Shown piece after piece: positions 8,048-17,099 of a stretch of 64,000 bases of DNA (its first letter is position 1; each line of letters begins with the position of its first letter). The translations under genes were made by a program, and so were the position numbers. The stretch is taken from positions 124,001-188,000 of the forward strand of contig DASZXS010000065.1 of the NCBI GenBank assembly GCA_035545735.1, given 5' to 3'. The notes under the pieces are model-generated. The model had not been told where the DNA came from, searched no databases, and was given only the letters and a program-made list of their open reading frames with translations. The DNA is from JAJYKC01 sp035545735. GTDB taxonomy: Bacteria; Acidobacteriota; Terriglobia; Bryobacterales; Bryobacteraceae.

Positions 8048-9507
8048 GCGCTGCTTCCTTTCGCGCGCTCCGCCAGTTGGTCCTGGATGCGCCGCAGGGT
8101 TTTGCGATTGAGCCTATAAGGGACGATCAGCAGCGCCGCGAGCACGAGCAGGGTTCCCGGAAGCGGCCCGTACACCATGCCCAAACGCTCCACTGTGGCC
8201 GGAGTCTGAGTAGATACGCCCGGGGCCAGGTGCACAAAGTAGTTCAGCAGTAGCCCGGCGATCAGCAAGGCCCCTCCCGATCCGATTTTCTCCCCGAGAC
8301 TGAGAATTCCGAAATAAATACCTTCGCGCCGCTCGCCGCTCGTGAGTTCGTCGGCGTCCGCAATGTCGGCGAGCATGGAGGCAGGCAGAATCCACACCGC
8401 GCTTGCGAGCAGCCCTCCGGCCGCGTGCCCGGCCAACAGCGGCGTTACCATACCCGGACCGAACAACCGCCCGTTGCCGATCAGCAGGTAAGCCATCCAC
8501 AAAAGCCCGGCCATGCCCACGGTGGCGGCCAGGTACATCTTGTGCTTTTCTCCTCGCCGCGCCAGCGCCAGCCAGCCAAGGACGCCGGCGACTGCGCCCA
8601 GGTAAAAAGTCGTCTGGATCATGCTCAGGGTTCGATTGTCGAGAATTCGCGCATAAAAGGTGAAGTAGTTCACTGCAACCACGGCGTTTAGAACCACTCC
8701 GACGAAGAACAGGACAAAGGAGAGCCAGGTGCTGCGGAAGGAACGGTTTCGCAGGGCGAGCGAGAATCCCGCGAAGAAGTCCTTCGCCGAAGCGCCAAGC
8801 GGAGCGGGAATCGAAAGGTGGCGCTGGCGAAGTGTTCCAAGGCAGGCTATCAGTGCGGTCAGTGTCATCACGCACCCGAAGACCACCCCCATCTTGGGAT
8901 AGCTGGGGTAGTGCAGTTTTGAGTCCGTGGCGCCGGAATTCTTCGGGAAGAACAGGAGGAAGGAAAGCCCCGCGGCGGCGAGGGTCCCGGCGAGACCGAA
9001 CAGAGAACGGATCGCGATGATCCGGGTCCGCTCCACGTAGTCCTGGCTTAGCTCTGCCCCGAAGCTCATATAAGGGATGCGGTAGACGGCGCTCGCGGCG
9101 CGAAACGCGATGGACCACAACAGCAGCCAAAGAAACAATGCGATGGTGCTCATTCCGCGAGGAGGACTGAAGAGGAAAATAAAGCACGGCCCCATGGCGA
9201 GGGCGCCGGGCAGCATGAACGCGTGACGGCGCCCAAATCTCGCGATACTCCGGTCGGAACGATATCCGATGTAGGGGTCGGCCAGAACGTCAACCGCCAA
9301 TCCGGCCGCGATTCCAATGCCGACCAACGCGGCGGGCAGTTTCATTACATTGTTGTAAAAAAACATTGCGAAAAGCCCGAACATCACCATGGTGACGGTG
9401 ACGGGAATTTCGCCAAAGCCGTAATATAGCTTCACCGCCCACGGCAGCGTGCCTGGCGCGCGAGCCCCGGAATGGACCGCCGTGGGCACGCCGCGCTCAC
9501 CTCTCAC
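8044..9507 (-). CDS. GPH-type MFS transporter in the lipid/polyketide operon
   Basis: The 487-aa integral membrane protein has about 12 hydrophobic helices. The N-terminal segment (LYYGFGEIPVTVTM), the DVLADPYIGYRSDRS loop and the SYMSFGAELS-like YMSFGAELSQDYVERTRI segment match the glycoside-pentoside-hexuronide:cation symporter family (MelB-like). The related eukaryotic Mfsd2a protein carries lysolipids, which shows that this fold can handle lipids; that comparison is background knowledge and not evidence of substrate. It overlaps the hydrolase gene upstream and the SDR downstream by 4 bp each. In this operon it is best read as a transporter for the product, its sugar-containing precursor or a lipid intermediate. 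The GTG start at 9507 is in an ACGTGAG context without a clear ribosome-binding site, consistent with translational coupling. Confidence 0.88.
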   Translation of the reverse strand: MRGERGVPTAVHSGARAPGTLPWAVKLYYGFGEIPVTVTMVMFGLFAMFFYNNVMKLPAALVGIGIAAGLAVDVLADPYIGYRSDRSIARFGRRHAFMLPGALAMGPCFIFLFSPPRGMSTIALFLWLLLWSIAFRAASAVYRIPYMSFGAELSQDYVERTRIIAIRSLFGLAGTLAAAGLSFLLFFPKNSGATDSKLHYPSYPKMGVVFGCVMTLTALIACLGTLRQRHLSIPAPLGASAKDFFAGFSLALRNRSFRSTWLSFVLFFVGVVLNAVVAVNYFTFYARILDNRTLSMIQTTFYLGAVAGVLGWLALARRGEKHKMYLAATVGMAGLLWMAYLLIGNGRLFGPGMVTPLLAGHAAGGLLASAVWILPASMLADIADADELTSGERREGIYFGILSLGEKIGSGGALLIAGLLLNYFVHLAPGVSTQTPATVERLGMVYGPLPGTLLVLAALLIVPYRLNRKTLRRIQDQLAERAKGSSA

Positions 9508-10358
9508 GCCGACGCGGTTCCCGCGTTGGAGTGCGCGCTGTTTCCGGACGGGCGCAGAAAATCGAAGATGTGCCGGGTGAGCAGGTCCGGCTGCTCCAGA
9601 GGGCCGAAGTGCTCTCCGCCCGGTAGCAGAACCAGTTCGCAGTTGGGCAGGCGGCTGCGGACCGGTTCACAGGAACTCATGAAGTGAGACGATTCGCCGT
9701 AAATCAACATGGTGGGAGTGGCGATCCGCGTCAGAGCGTCCAGGGTCAAGTCGCCCACTTCCTCGTAATCCCTCATGATCGAGGTGTTCTTGAGCAGATT
9801 CAGCAGCGGCTCGCGGTTGCGCGGAAGCCCTCGCGCGGGGCCGTAGAACTTCGGCGTTTCCAGGCTCAAAGTGAGCAAATAATCGAGATCGGTCCGCCGG
9901 TCCTCGGGAACATGAATGCCGACTTCTTCCAACTTCGCCACCCACGCCCCCCATCCGATCCAATCCTTGTCCTTGCGGTCGCTGACAAGGGCAGCAAGAC
10001 CAGGCTCCATGGCGATCAGCTTGCTTACGCGCTCCGGATATTTCAACGCGAAGTAGAGGCAGATATCCGCACCGAAGCTATGCCCGACTAACGCGGCCTT
10101 TTCGATCCCCAGTTTGTCGAGGAGGCTGTACAGATCGTCCGCCATCTCCCCGGCGGAGTAGCCCGCTGGCGTCACTTCGCTGTAGCCATGCCCGCGCAAG
10201 TCGTAGGTAGTCACGCGAAACTCCCGGCGCAGTTGCGGAACCATCGATAAGTGCCACACCGCGAGATTTCCGAGAAATCCATGGATCATAACGACATCCG
10301 GCCCTTCCCCTAAAGCGATGTAATGGAAGAGAGCTCCGTTTGCTTGTATCTTCGGCAT
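9504..10358 (-). CDS. alpha/beta hydrolase in the lipid/polyketide operon
   Basis: The 284-aa alpha/beta-hydrolase fold protein has the oxyanion segment MIHGFLGNLAVW, nucleophile S94 in GHSFGA, a likely acid in TPTMLIYGESS, and the catalytic histidine in GGEHFGPLEQP. No signal peptide is present. Enzymes of this type hydrolyse esters, thioesters or epoxides. Because neither megasynthase in the operon contains a thioesterase or reductase release domain, this protein is the natural candidate for chain release; this is inference from context. It starts 21 bp after the stop of the phosphatase-superfamily gene and overlaps the transporter gene by 4 bp. Confidence 0.88.
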   Translation of the reverse strand: MPKIQANGALFHYIALGEGPDVVMIHGFLGNLAVWHLSMVPQLRREFRVTTYDLRGHGYSEVTPAGYSAGEMADDLYSLLDKLGIEKAALVGHSFGADICLYFALKYPERVSKLIAMEPGLAALVSDRKDKDWIGWGAWVAKLEEVGIHVPEDRRTDLDYLLTLSLETPKFYGPARGLPRNREPLLNLLKNTSIMRDYEEVGDLTLDALTRIATPTMLIYGESSHFMSSCEPVRSRLPNCELVLLPGGEHFGPLEQPDLLTRHIFDFLRPSGNSAHSNAGTASA

Positions 10359-10379
10359 TCGTTACCAGGCCGTCCTATC

Positions 10380-11990
10380 CTATTCGATATAGCCCAATTC
10401 GCGCAGGCGGTCGAGCACCACTTGCTCGTCTTCCATGGGAAGAGCGGCCGGTTCAGTATTCGAGGGCGCGGCAACAACACGCGCCGCGGCCTCCGCGATG
10501 TGGACGGGCCGCCGCTCGAGGAACTCAGGCATGTAAATTCCCGTGGCGACGGAGCCTTGCATTTCCTTGGGCACGGCGAGTCCAAGGCTGTGTAAAACCG
10601 TAGGCGCGATGTCGAGTATGGAAAGTTCGCCGGCATCCCAATGCTCTCTTATCCCGGGCCCGCCAGCGGCAAAAATGCCCACCGGGCGGTGTGCGCCGCC
10701 TACCGAAGGACGGCTGGAGAGGACCTCGGAGCCAGGGAGGATGGAAACGAGTCCACCATCGCGCAGGGACAACGTCAAATCCGGAGCGGCCTCGTGATGC
10801 GGCCCGGTAAACACCTCGTCGCGCGTCCATACTTCCGTCACGACGCGCTCCCCGTTAGCCGGGTCGCGGAAATCGAGCAGCTCGGCGGCGAGCCGGCGGC
10901 GGAACGCCGGATATTCGTCGAGGGGCACTCCCGGCGAGCTTCCGTCGTGGTTCACAGCGATGCGGATTCCATTACTCGTCGGCGTGGTGGCGAAGGCTTG
11001 GGTGCGGCTCCAGTCCATTAGAAAAGTGTGGCGCGCTACCTGCCCCACTCCGAGCACCGCGCCTTCGGTGTCGCGGCTTCCGGCATCGCCTGCCCAGGCG
11101 AGATAGCCGTGCCGCTCCAACCACGTATTGATGTGGAAGATATCGCGCGTCGGCCCGAAGCCGTGATCGGAAGCCATAAAAACGCTCGCATCCGGGCCGG
11201 CAATCTCGCACAGTTGCGCCAGCAAGCCATCCAGGCGCCGGAAATACTTCAGGCACAACTCGCGAATTTCAAACTCCCAGCCGGCGGTAAGCGGAGTTGC
11301 GTCCTCCGGCCGCAGAAAGCGCCAGCAGAGGTGCTGCAGCTTATCGACGCCGTCAAAGAGAACCGCAGTCAGCTCCGAGGGATCTTCCTGGATCAGGTAG
11401 CGGGCGATCTCAAACCAGTTTTGCTCGCGGCGGATGTGAAGCTCGATCCACGGACCGTACTCTTCGCGGTCCGAACAGCCTTCGGTGGCTTTTTCTTCCA
11501 GCTTGATATCCATGGCGAGCTCCCGCTGGTTGAAACCGGGAACGCCCTTCAAACGATCCAGCAGACCGTCCGGCCAGCACGCGAGACGCAACTGCTTCCA
11601 GGGAATCCAGCCTGGCACGACGTGCCCCGAGATTTTCGGAGCGGGGAACATGGCCGGATAATTCAGCGCCGTGACGCGCAACCCTTGTTTGGACGCGAGC
11701 GACCAAATGGTCTCGCACTGCACGTCGTTCGAATTGAAGAAACGAATATGATGGCCGGCGCCCGGTTCCATCCGGAAGAAATCGAAGACGCCATGCTGTC
11801 CCGGTGTGCGCCCCGTCATCAGGGAGGTCCATGCCGGAGGCGTAAGGGCCGGCACGATGGTGCGCAATCCCGCCCTCGCGCCGCGGGAGAGAAACGAGGC
11901 CAGAAATGGCATTACGCCCTGGTCCATCAACGGATCCAGGACATCGAATGTCGCGCCATCCAGCCCGATCAGGAGAGTCTTTACGCTCAT
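10380..11990 (-). CDS. alkaline phosphatase superfamily (type I phosphodiesterase/nucleotide pyrophosphatase) protein in the lipid/polyketide operon
   Basis: The 536-aa protein has metal-site residues of the superfamily: D11 in LIGLDGATFD, T55 in TPPAWTSLMTG, an aspartate/histidine pair in DGVDKLQH, and SDHGFGP. No signal peptide or transmembrane helix is evident, which is unusual for periplasmic members. The family includes phosphodiesterases, pyrophosphatases, phosphonatases, and lipid head-group transferases. Within this operon it may add, remove or transfer a phosphate- or sulfate-containing group on the lipid or its carrier; the reaction is unknown. It lies 4 bp after the free ACP gene. 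Confidence 0.85.
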   Translation of the reverse strand: MSVKTLLIGLDGATFDVLDPLMDQGVMPFLASFLSRGARAGLRTIVPALTPPAWTSLMTGRTPGQHGVFDFFRMEPGAGHHIRFFNSNDVQCETIWSLASKQGLRVTALNYPAMFPAPKISGHVVPGWIPWKQLRLACWPDGLLDRLKGVPGFNQRELAMDIKLEEKATEGCSDREEYGPWIELHIRREQNWFEIARYLIQEDPSELTAVLFDGVDKLQHLCWRFLRPEDATPLTAGWEFEIRELCLKYFRRLDGLLAQLCEIAGPDASVFMASDHGFGPTRDIFHINTWLERHGYLAWAGDAGSRDTEGAVLGVGQVARHTFLMDWSRTQAFATTPTSNGIRIAVNHDGSSPGVPLDEYPAFRRRLAAELLDFRDPANGERVVTEVWTRDEVFTGPHHEAAPDLTLSLRDGGLVSILPGSEVLSSRPSVGGAHRPVGIFAAGGPGIREHWDAGELSILDIAPTVLHSLGLAVPKEMQGSVATGIYMPEFLERRPVHIAEAAARVVAAPSNTEPAALPMEDEQVVLDRLRELGYIE

Positions 11991-11994
11991 TCCG

Positions 11995-12312
11995 TTATCC
12001 GCGTCCCGTTCCCGTCTCCGTCGCGGAGACTCCGGCGCTCAGATGCTGGTCCACGAAATCCACAAGCTCGGAAATAGAAAGGTCGTGATTGGCGCGCTGT
12101 CCTACGTCCGCCAGCAGCTCGGCAAATGGCATTTGAAATTGATAGTGTTCCTGAATCGCCGTTGCCAGAACCACGACATCCAGCGATTCCATTCCCAGTT
12201 CCGTGAAGAGAAGCGACTGAGGCCCCACTTCGCGGGAGTAGTCCCAATCCTGGGCAAGATCTTCAATCGTCCGCAGGACATACTGGAGAATTTCTTCCCG
12301 GCGTGCGCTCAT
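11995..12312 (-). CDS. free-standing acyl carrier protein of the operon
   Basis: The 105-aa protein is a single carrier domain with the phosphopantetheine attachment serine S43 in ELGMESLDVV. It is longer than a housekeeping ACP (about 78 aa) because of extra residues around helix I and a flexible glycine/threonine tail. Its ATG overlaps the TGA of the KS-AT-DH-PPTase gene by 4 bp. That megasynthase has no carrier domain of its own but ends in a PPTase, so this ACP is an obvious substrate for both activation and dehydration or condensation in trans. The housekeeping AcpP is expected elsewhere in the genome. Confidence 0.9.
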   Translation of the reverse strand: MSARREEILQYVLRTIEDLAQDWDYSREVGPQSLLFTELGMESLDVVVLATAIQEHYQFQMPFAELLADVGQRANHDLSISELVDFVDQHLSAGVSATETGTGRG

Positions 12313-15300
12313 TGGACCGTCCCCGGCTGATAGACAATAGTTGAAAACACGAAATCCTTTCCTCGGGAAGTGTTCGCGATCATGGATTTCCCACGCAACT
12401 GCGCGAACTCCTGCAACAGATTGCCCTGCAACTCAAGCTGTACGGTCCCGTTTTGCCGTTCCGCTTCCGCGATCCGCAGCGAACGAAGGCCGCCACTCAA
12501 GCCGCGCCCCAGAGCCTTTGCCACCGCTTCTTTCGCGCACCACATCCGGATCGACCATTCCCGCCGCGCGCTCTCAGGCATGCTGTCGACAAGCGCGCAC
12601 TCCTGCTCGGAGAATGCGAGTGCTCGAAAGTCCTCCGGCTCGTGATCGATACTCTCGATATCTATTCCCACCATCTGCCCCGGGTCGAGCGACGCGAGCG
12701 CCGCGGCCATTCCGCCCGAATGGGCCACCGAAACCACCGGGCTCACATTCAGTTGCCTCATCCAGTCTCCCTCGATGCAGGGCCGCCCGTGTGCATCGGC
12801 GACAATTTCCACCTCCGCCGGGTGCAGGCGCACGCCGCGATGCTTATGGATCAGCATGCGCACGGCGTCCTTGGCGGCGCAGCGTCCGATGAGCCAATCC
12901 CGGCGCCGCTGATCCGTCGCCGACCCGGCCATCGAGATCCACTGATCCCGTTCGCGGCGGCTCAGGATCAAATGCGCCAGCACACGCGGCCAGATTCCGT
13001 GTGAGGCTTCGAAGAATTCTCGCGATAGGAAATCGATCCGGGAGCAGGCCAGATGATGTGGGTCCAGAAAGCCGCGCAGCGGCTCCTCCCACGGCTCGGA
13101 AAGGTAGGCGTCCCGAGGCGCAATGCGGAGCTTCCAGAAATTCCGGTGCTGCGCGAACCGGCGGTCGTTCCAGCCTTCCAGCCGGTAAACCAGCTCCCCC
13201 TCCGCATTGAGAATTTCGATGTCCGAATGAATCTCCCTGGCGTCTACGTGCTTTACGAGCACACGGCACTCGAGTTTCGTTCCCGGCGCCGGCGGAGCGG
13301 AGAAACAGGTGAGGGAGCCCAGAGAATACGGAAAAATATCGCCATTCGCATCCAATTCCTCCTGCGCCCAGAACGCCACCACTTGCCCGGCCGCGTCCAA
13401 AATCACCGGTTCGGTGAGAAATTCCGGCGCCTCAATGCCGGAGAAAAAGCCCGTCCGCGGACCGGCTTCCATCGCCGCCGTCACTCCGTTTTTTCCCGAT
13501 AGATTGATGTTCCGCACTGCTTGGAACGCGGGGCCGTGAAACATGCCGTCTATGTAGAGCCGCTCCGGCTTCCAGAGCGAGGCGTGCTTCTCCTCCAAAC
13601 GAAATGGAGCGGCGGCGCGGGGCTCCGCATAACGGTCGGAATAGAGCATTACGCCTTCCGCCCACAGCGGGCGGTTGACTGCGTCACCGCCGGCCGCGCG
13701 CAGAGTGACGTACACCGAGCCGGGCTCACGGCGCCGGGCGCTCAATTCAACGGAGACGTCCGTGCTATCGAGTGTGATCCAGCGATAGGCGCGGAAATCG
13801 CGCATTCCAACCAGCACCCTTCCCGGTTCGAGTAGCTCTCCGCATTCGGCGAGCATCTCCATGGTGAAGGTGAGCGGGACGACGGCCAGCCCGGTGAGGC
13901 TGGGATCGCTTTTCGAAATATCGCGGCCCAGCGTATGGTCGCGAAACAGCAGTTCCCGGCCGGGAGAAAATCGAAACAGCGCTGTGGCCGACTTGCCGGG
14001 CGTAAAGTCGGTGACCTCGGTAATAAAAGGCCTGCCACCGCCTTTCGATGCGCGCGCTGGAGGCCGCGCGCCGGACGCATTCTTCTTACCAGCCAGATAG
14101 GAGCTCATCACCCGATTCTGAGTTTCGAGGAACTGAGACATGGTCTGGAAATGCCGGTCCATCACGTTTTGCCTGGCATCGAGCGCGGCCACGGGAGCCG
14201 GCGCCGGTTCTTGAGTCCGTTGCGGCAGTCGAAAATTTTCCCCCAGCCGTACCGGCCTGAGCCCGGTCGACAAAACCGGGGAAGTCTTCACCGCCGGTTG
14301 CGCTTCCGCCACGCTCTGGGGAGCGCGCCGGGCATAGAGCAGGTTCAGGTCGACGGGAACATGATGCGCTATTAATTGCGCGACCAAGTGGTGTAATTGC
14401 AGGATTCCCGAACGGTGCTGGACATTGGAGGGGATTGCAATATACGATTTCCCGCGCAGCGTATCGTCGATGAAGCCGGTGAGGTTGCCGCGGGGGCCGG
14501 TTTCCACGAAGATTCTCGCGCCGTCGCGATACATCGCTTCGACGGTTTCGCGAAATCGGACCGTTCGGGCCCAGCCGATCGATGTCAGATCGCGGACTGC
14601 GTCCGGATTGGCGGGGAAACGCTCCGCGCTGACGCAGGAATAGATCGGCGTCTTTGCCACGCCGATGTTTGCGGTTTCGAAATAGCGCCTCAGAGGCCGG
14701 CTGAAGATGTCGAACCAGGGTGTGTGATAAGCACGCGAAAACGGCAGCTTCTGGCAGACCGCCGCCTGCCCGGCCAGTTCCCTTACGCAGGCGTCAATCG
14801 CCTCTTCCGAGCCGCACATTACCACCTGGTGCGGGCAATTATCGAGCGCAATATGAAGACTGCCTTCGCTCCGCGCCGCAAGGGTTTCGAGAAGAGCATG
14901 GCTGCAGCCGGCAATGGCAAGAAGCACCGCGTGTGGAATTTCGCTCGAAGACTTTAGACTTTCAAAGACGCCGTTAACGCCGCGGATGTGGCGAATTAAC
15001 TCATCCTCATCCCGTGTCTCCACCAGGCCCGAGGCGAGCAGCGCGGAATGCTCTCCGGTACTGTGGCCAACCACGGCATGCGGGGTAATGTTGAGCTTCG
15101 AGATGAGTGCGTACATCGCCTGATTGGCGGCGAACACGGCCTCGGCGCCCGAATCCATGGACCAAAGACGTCCGGCGGAAAGACTCGGCGGCGGGAAGAT
15201 AGTGTCGCTGGGGAGGTAGCCGCGCGCGTGGCCGGCGAACGCCCGGTCCACAAGATCGAATACCTCGCGGACCTCGGGAAAGTGTACGCAGAGATCCCCG

Positions 15301-17099
15301 AGCATGTTTTCATACTGCGCGCCTTCGCCGGGAAAAACGAGCGCCAGTTTTCCGGCCGGAGACAAGGGGTCGCGAAAGTAATAAATGCCGTCGATCGCGC
15401 GGATTTTAGCGGTCCTGCTGTTGGCGAGGCGCGCCTCCGCATTCTTCATCTTTTCGTCCAGATCCGCCAGCGAGGAAGCGACGATGGTCAAGCGGCATGG
15501 ATCCCACTCGTGGCAACAATTCTGCGTCCAGGCGAGGTCCTTCAGCGGCAGGTCCGCCGGAGCCTTTGCGATGAAAGCCCTGAGGCGCTGGATCTCACGC
15601 GGAAGGGCATCGCGAGAGGGAGCCGTGAGCACGAAAAGTTCGCTGTCCCATTCTCTTTGTAGCCACGGCGCGGGGTTTGGACCGGTGTATTCTTCGAGCA
15701 CCGCGTGCGCGTTGATGCCGCCGAAACCAAATGAGTTTACCCCGGCGCGGCGCGGCGCCGTTCGTGACCCATGAATCCAGGGCCGTGTTTCCGAATTGAG
15801 ATAAAAGTTGCTGGCTTCCAGATGCAGCTTGGGATTCGGATTCTCGCAGTGCAACGTGGGTGGAAGCACCCGGTGATGCAGAGCGAGCGCGGCTTTGATC
15901 AAGCCTGCGCTGCCGGACGCGGGCATGGTGTGACTGATCATCGACTTCACCGAGCCCAGAGCGCATCGGGGAGGACCTTCCGGCTTGGGTCCAAACAGTA
16001 GATTGAGCGCCTCCACCTCCACCGCGTCTCCGACGGGGGTGGCTGTTCCATGAGCTTCAATCAACTCGACGGAAGCAGGGTCCACGCCGGCGGCGTCGTA
16101 AGCGCGCCGCAGCGCGAGGTGTTCACCTTCGAGGCGCGGCGCCAGCAAGCCCAGCGCGCGGCCGTCGCTGGCCGTTCCGACGCCTTTGATCAACGCATAA
16201 ATACGGTCGCCGTCGCGCTCGGCATCCTCGCGGCGCTTGAGCACCAGCATTCCGACGCCCTCTCCGAGCAGTGTACCGTCGGCGTGCTGGTCGAAAGGGC
16301 GGATCTGCCCCCGGCGGGACAACGCCTTGAGTTGAGAGAAAATTACAAGAATCGTTGCCGGCGTCGAGGCATGCACGCCGCCGGCTATCGCCATATCGCA
16401 GCGCCCGCGGAGCAGGTCCGTTATCGCGAGATCCACGGCCACCAGGGACGAGGCGCAAGCCGCGTCGACGACATAATTCGGACCCATTAGATCCAGCCGG
16501 TTCGCGATGCGCCCGCTGATGATATTGGGGACCAGGCCGGGAGCCGTATCGGCGTGAAATGGCGGCAGGTTTGCCTTCAACTCCCGGCGGATCGCGGCCA
16601 GATCCTCTTTTGTATGCTCGGGGTGAAGTTGTTCGAGAACTCTTAGAACGCTGTCGAGCACCACGCTATGCTGAATCGCCGTTGTGTTTCCGCGATTGAC
16701 GTAAGTGCCGCGGCCTATGATGACCTCGGTGCGCTCCTTGTACGGCGCAAGTTTCCCGGCATCGGCGTAGCCTGCGTCCGCGAGCGCCTCGGACGCTGCG
16801 CGCAGCGCGAGAAAATGATCCGGCTCGGTTCCGTCCACCGCATTCGGCATGATGCCGTAATCCATCGGATTGAATTGCGCCAGCGAGCCCAGATATCCGC
16901 CGCGCTTGCAGTATGTACGATCCCCGAGTTCCGAATCCGGATCGAAGAATAAATCCGCTTCCCAGTCGGGAGGAGGATCGGAGACCGCATCCACCTTCCG
17001 CAGAATGTTGTTCCAGTAGCTTTCCAGGTTTTTTGCGCCGGGGAAAACGCATGCCATTCCAGTGATGGCAATATCCCCGCCGCGGTGCGAGTCGTTCAT
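12309..17099 (-). CDS. megasynthase KS-AT-DH-PPTase
   Basis: The 1596-aa protein starts at the ATG that overlaps the upstream stop by 4 bp (ATGA); an open extension to 17471 lies inside the upstream coding sequence and is not used. Domains in order: ketosynthase (about 8-440, C215 in DAACASSL, HGTATPVGD and an SMISHT histidine, so Cys-His-His is intact); acyltransferase (about 583-890, S680 in GHSTGEH, AYHT at the specificity position); a helical linker (about 983-1003, QFLETQNRVM); a hot-dog dehydratase (about 1040-1310, H1055 and D1235 in DAAGQ); and an Sfp-type 4'-phosphopantetheinyl transferase (about 1400-1590, D1480 and E1482 in GIDIES, then WCAKEAVAKALGRG). No ACP or ketoreductase is present. 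It must work on carriers in trans. The layout partly resembles PfaC/PfaB plus PfaE, or the DH-PPTase end of enediyne synthases. Confidence 0.93.
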   Translation of the reverse strand: MNDSHRGGDIAITGMACVFPGAKNLESYWNNILRKVDAVSDPPPDWEADLFFDPDSELGDRTYCKRGGYLGSLAQFNPMDYGIMPNAVDGTEPDHFLALRAASEALADAGYADAGKLAPYKERTEVIIGRGTYVNRGNTTAIQHSVVLDSVLRVLEQLHPEHTKEDLAAIRRELKANLPPFHADTAPGLVPNIISGRIANRLDLMGPNYVVDAACASSLVAVDLAITDLLRGRCDMAIAGGVHASTPATILVIFSQLKALSRRGQIRPFDQHADGTLLGEGVGMLVLKRREDAERDGDRIYALIKGVGTASDGRALGLLAPRLEGEHLALRRAYDAAGVDPASVELIEAHGTATPVGDAVEVEALNLLFGPKPEGPPRCALGSVKSMISHTMPASGSAGLIKAALALHHRVLPPTLHCENPNPKLHLEASNFYLNSETRPWIHGSRTAPRRAGVNSFGFGGINAHAVLEEYTGPNPAPWLQREWDSELFVLTAPSRDALPREIQRLRAFIAKAPADLPLKDLAWTQNCCHEWDPCRLTIVASSLADLDEKMKNAEARLANSRTAKIRAIDGIYYFRDPLSPAGKLALVFPGEGAQYENMLGDLCVHFPEVREVFDLVDRAFAGHARGYLPSDTIFPPPSLSAGRLWSMDSGAEAVFAANQAMYALISKLNITPHAVVGHSTGEHSALLASGLVETRDEDELIRHIRGVNGVFESLKSSSEIPHAVLLAIAGCSHALLETLAARSEGSLHIALDNCPHQVVMCGSEEAIDACVRELAGQAAVCQKLPFSRAYHTPWFDIFSRPLRRYFETANIGVAKTPIYSCVSAERFPANPDAVRDLTSIGWARTVRFRETVEAMYRDGARIFVETGPRGNLTGFIDDTLRGKSYIAIPSNVQHRSGILQLHHLVAQLIAHHVPVDLNLLYARRAPQSVAEAQPAVKTSPVLSTGLRPVRLGENFRLPQRTQEPAPAPVAALDARQNVMDRHFQTMSQFLETQNRVMSSYLAGKKNASGARPPARASKGGGRPFITEVTDFTPGKSATALFRFSPGRELLFRDHTLGRDISKSDPSLTGLAVVPLTFTMEMLAECGELLEPGRVLVGMRDFRAYRWITLDSTDVSVELSARRREPGSVYVTLRAAGGDAVNRPLWAEGVMLYSDRYAEPRAAAPFRLEEKHASLWKPERLYIDGMFHGPAFQAVRNINLSGKNGVTAAMEAGPRTGFFSGIEAPEFLTEPVILDAAGQVVAFWAQEELDANGDIFPYSLGSLTCFSAPPAPGTKLECRVLVKHVDAREIHSDIEILNAEGELVYRLEGWNDRRFAQHRNFWKLRIAPRDAYLSEPWEEPLRGFLDPHHLACSRIDFLSREFFEASHGIWPRVLAHLILSRRERDQWISMAGSATDQRRRDWLIGRCAAKDAVRMLIHKHRGVRLHPAEVEIVADAHGRPCIEGDWMRQLNVSPVVSVAHSGGMAAALASLDPGQMVGIDIESIDHEPEDFRALAFSEQECALVDSMPESARREWSIRMWCAKEAVAKALGRGLSGGLRSLRIAEAERQNGTVQLELQGNLLQEFAQLRGKSMIANTSRGKDFVFSTIVYQPGTVQ

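Noticed and set aside
8114..9187. 357-aa same-strand frame inside the GPH transporter gene
   Set aside because: Alternate frame of a gene with clear transmembrane structure; extreme Arg/Pro/Gly content.
11028..12077. 349-aa plus-strand frame opposite the phosphatase-superfamily and ACP genes
   Set aside because: No motif and it crosses two well-supported minus-strand genes.
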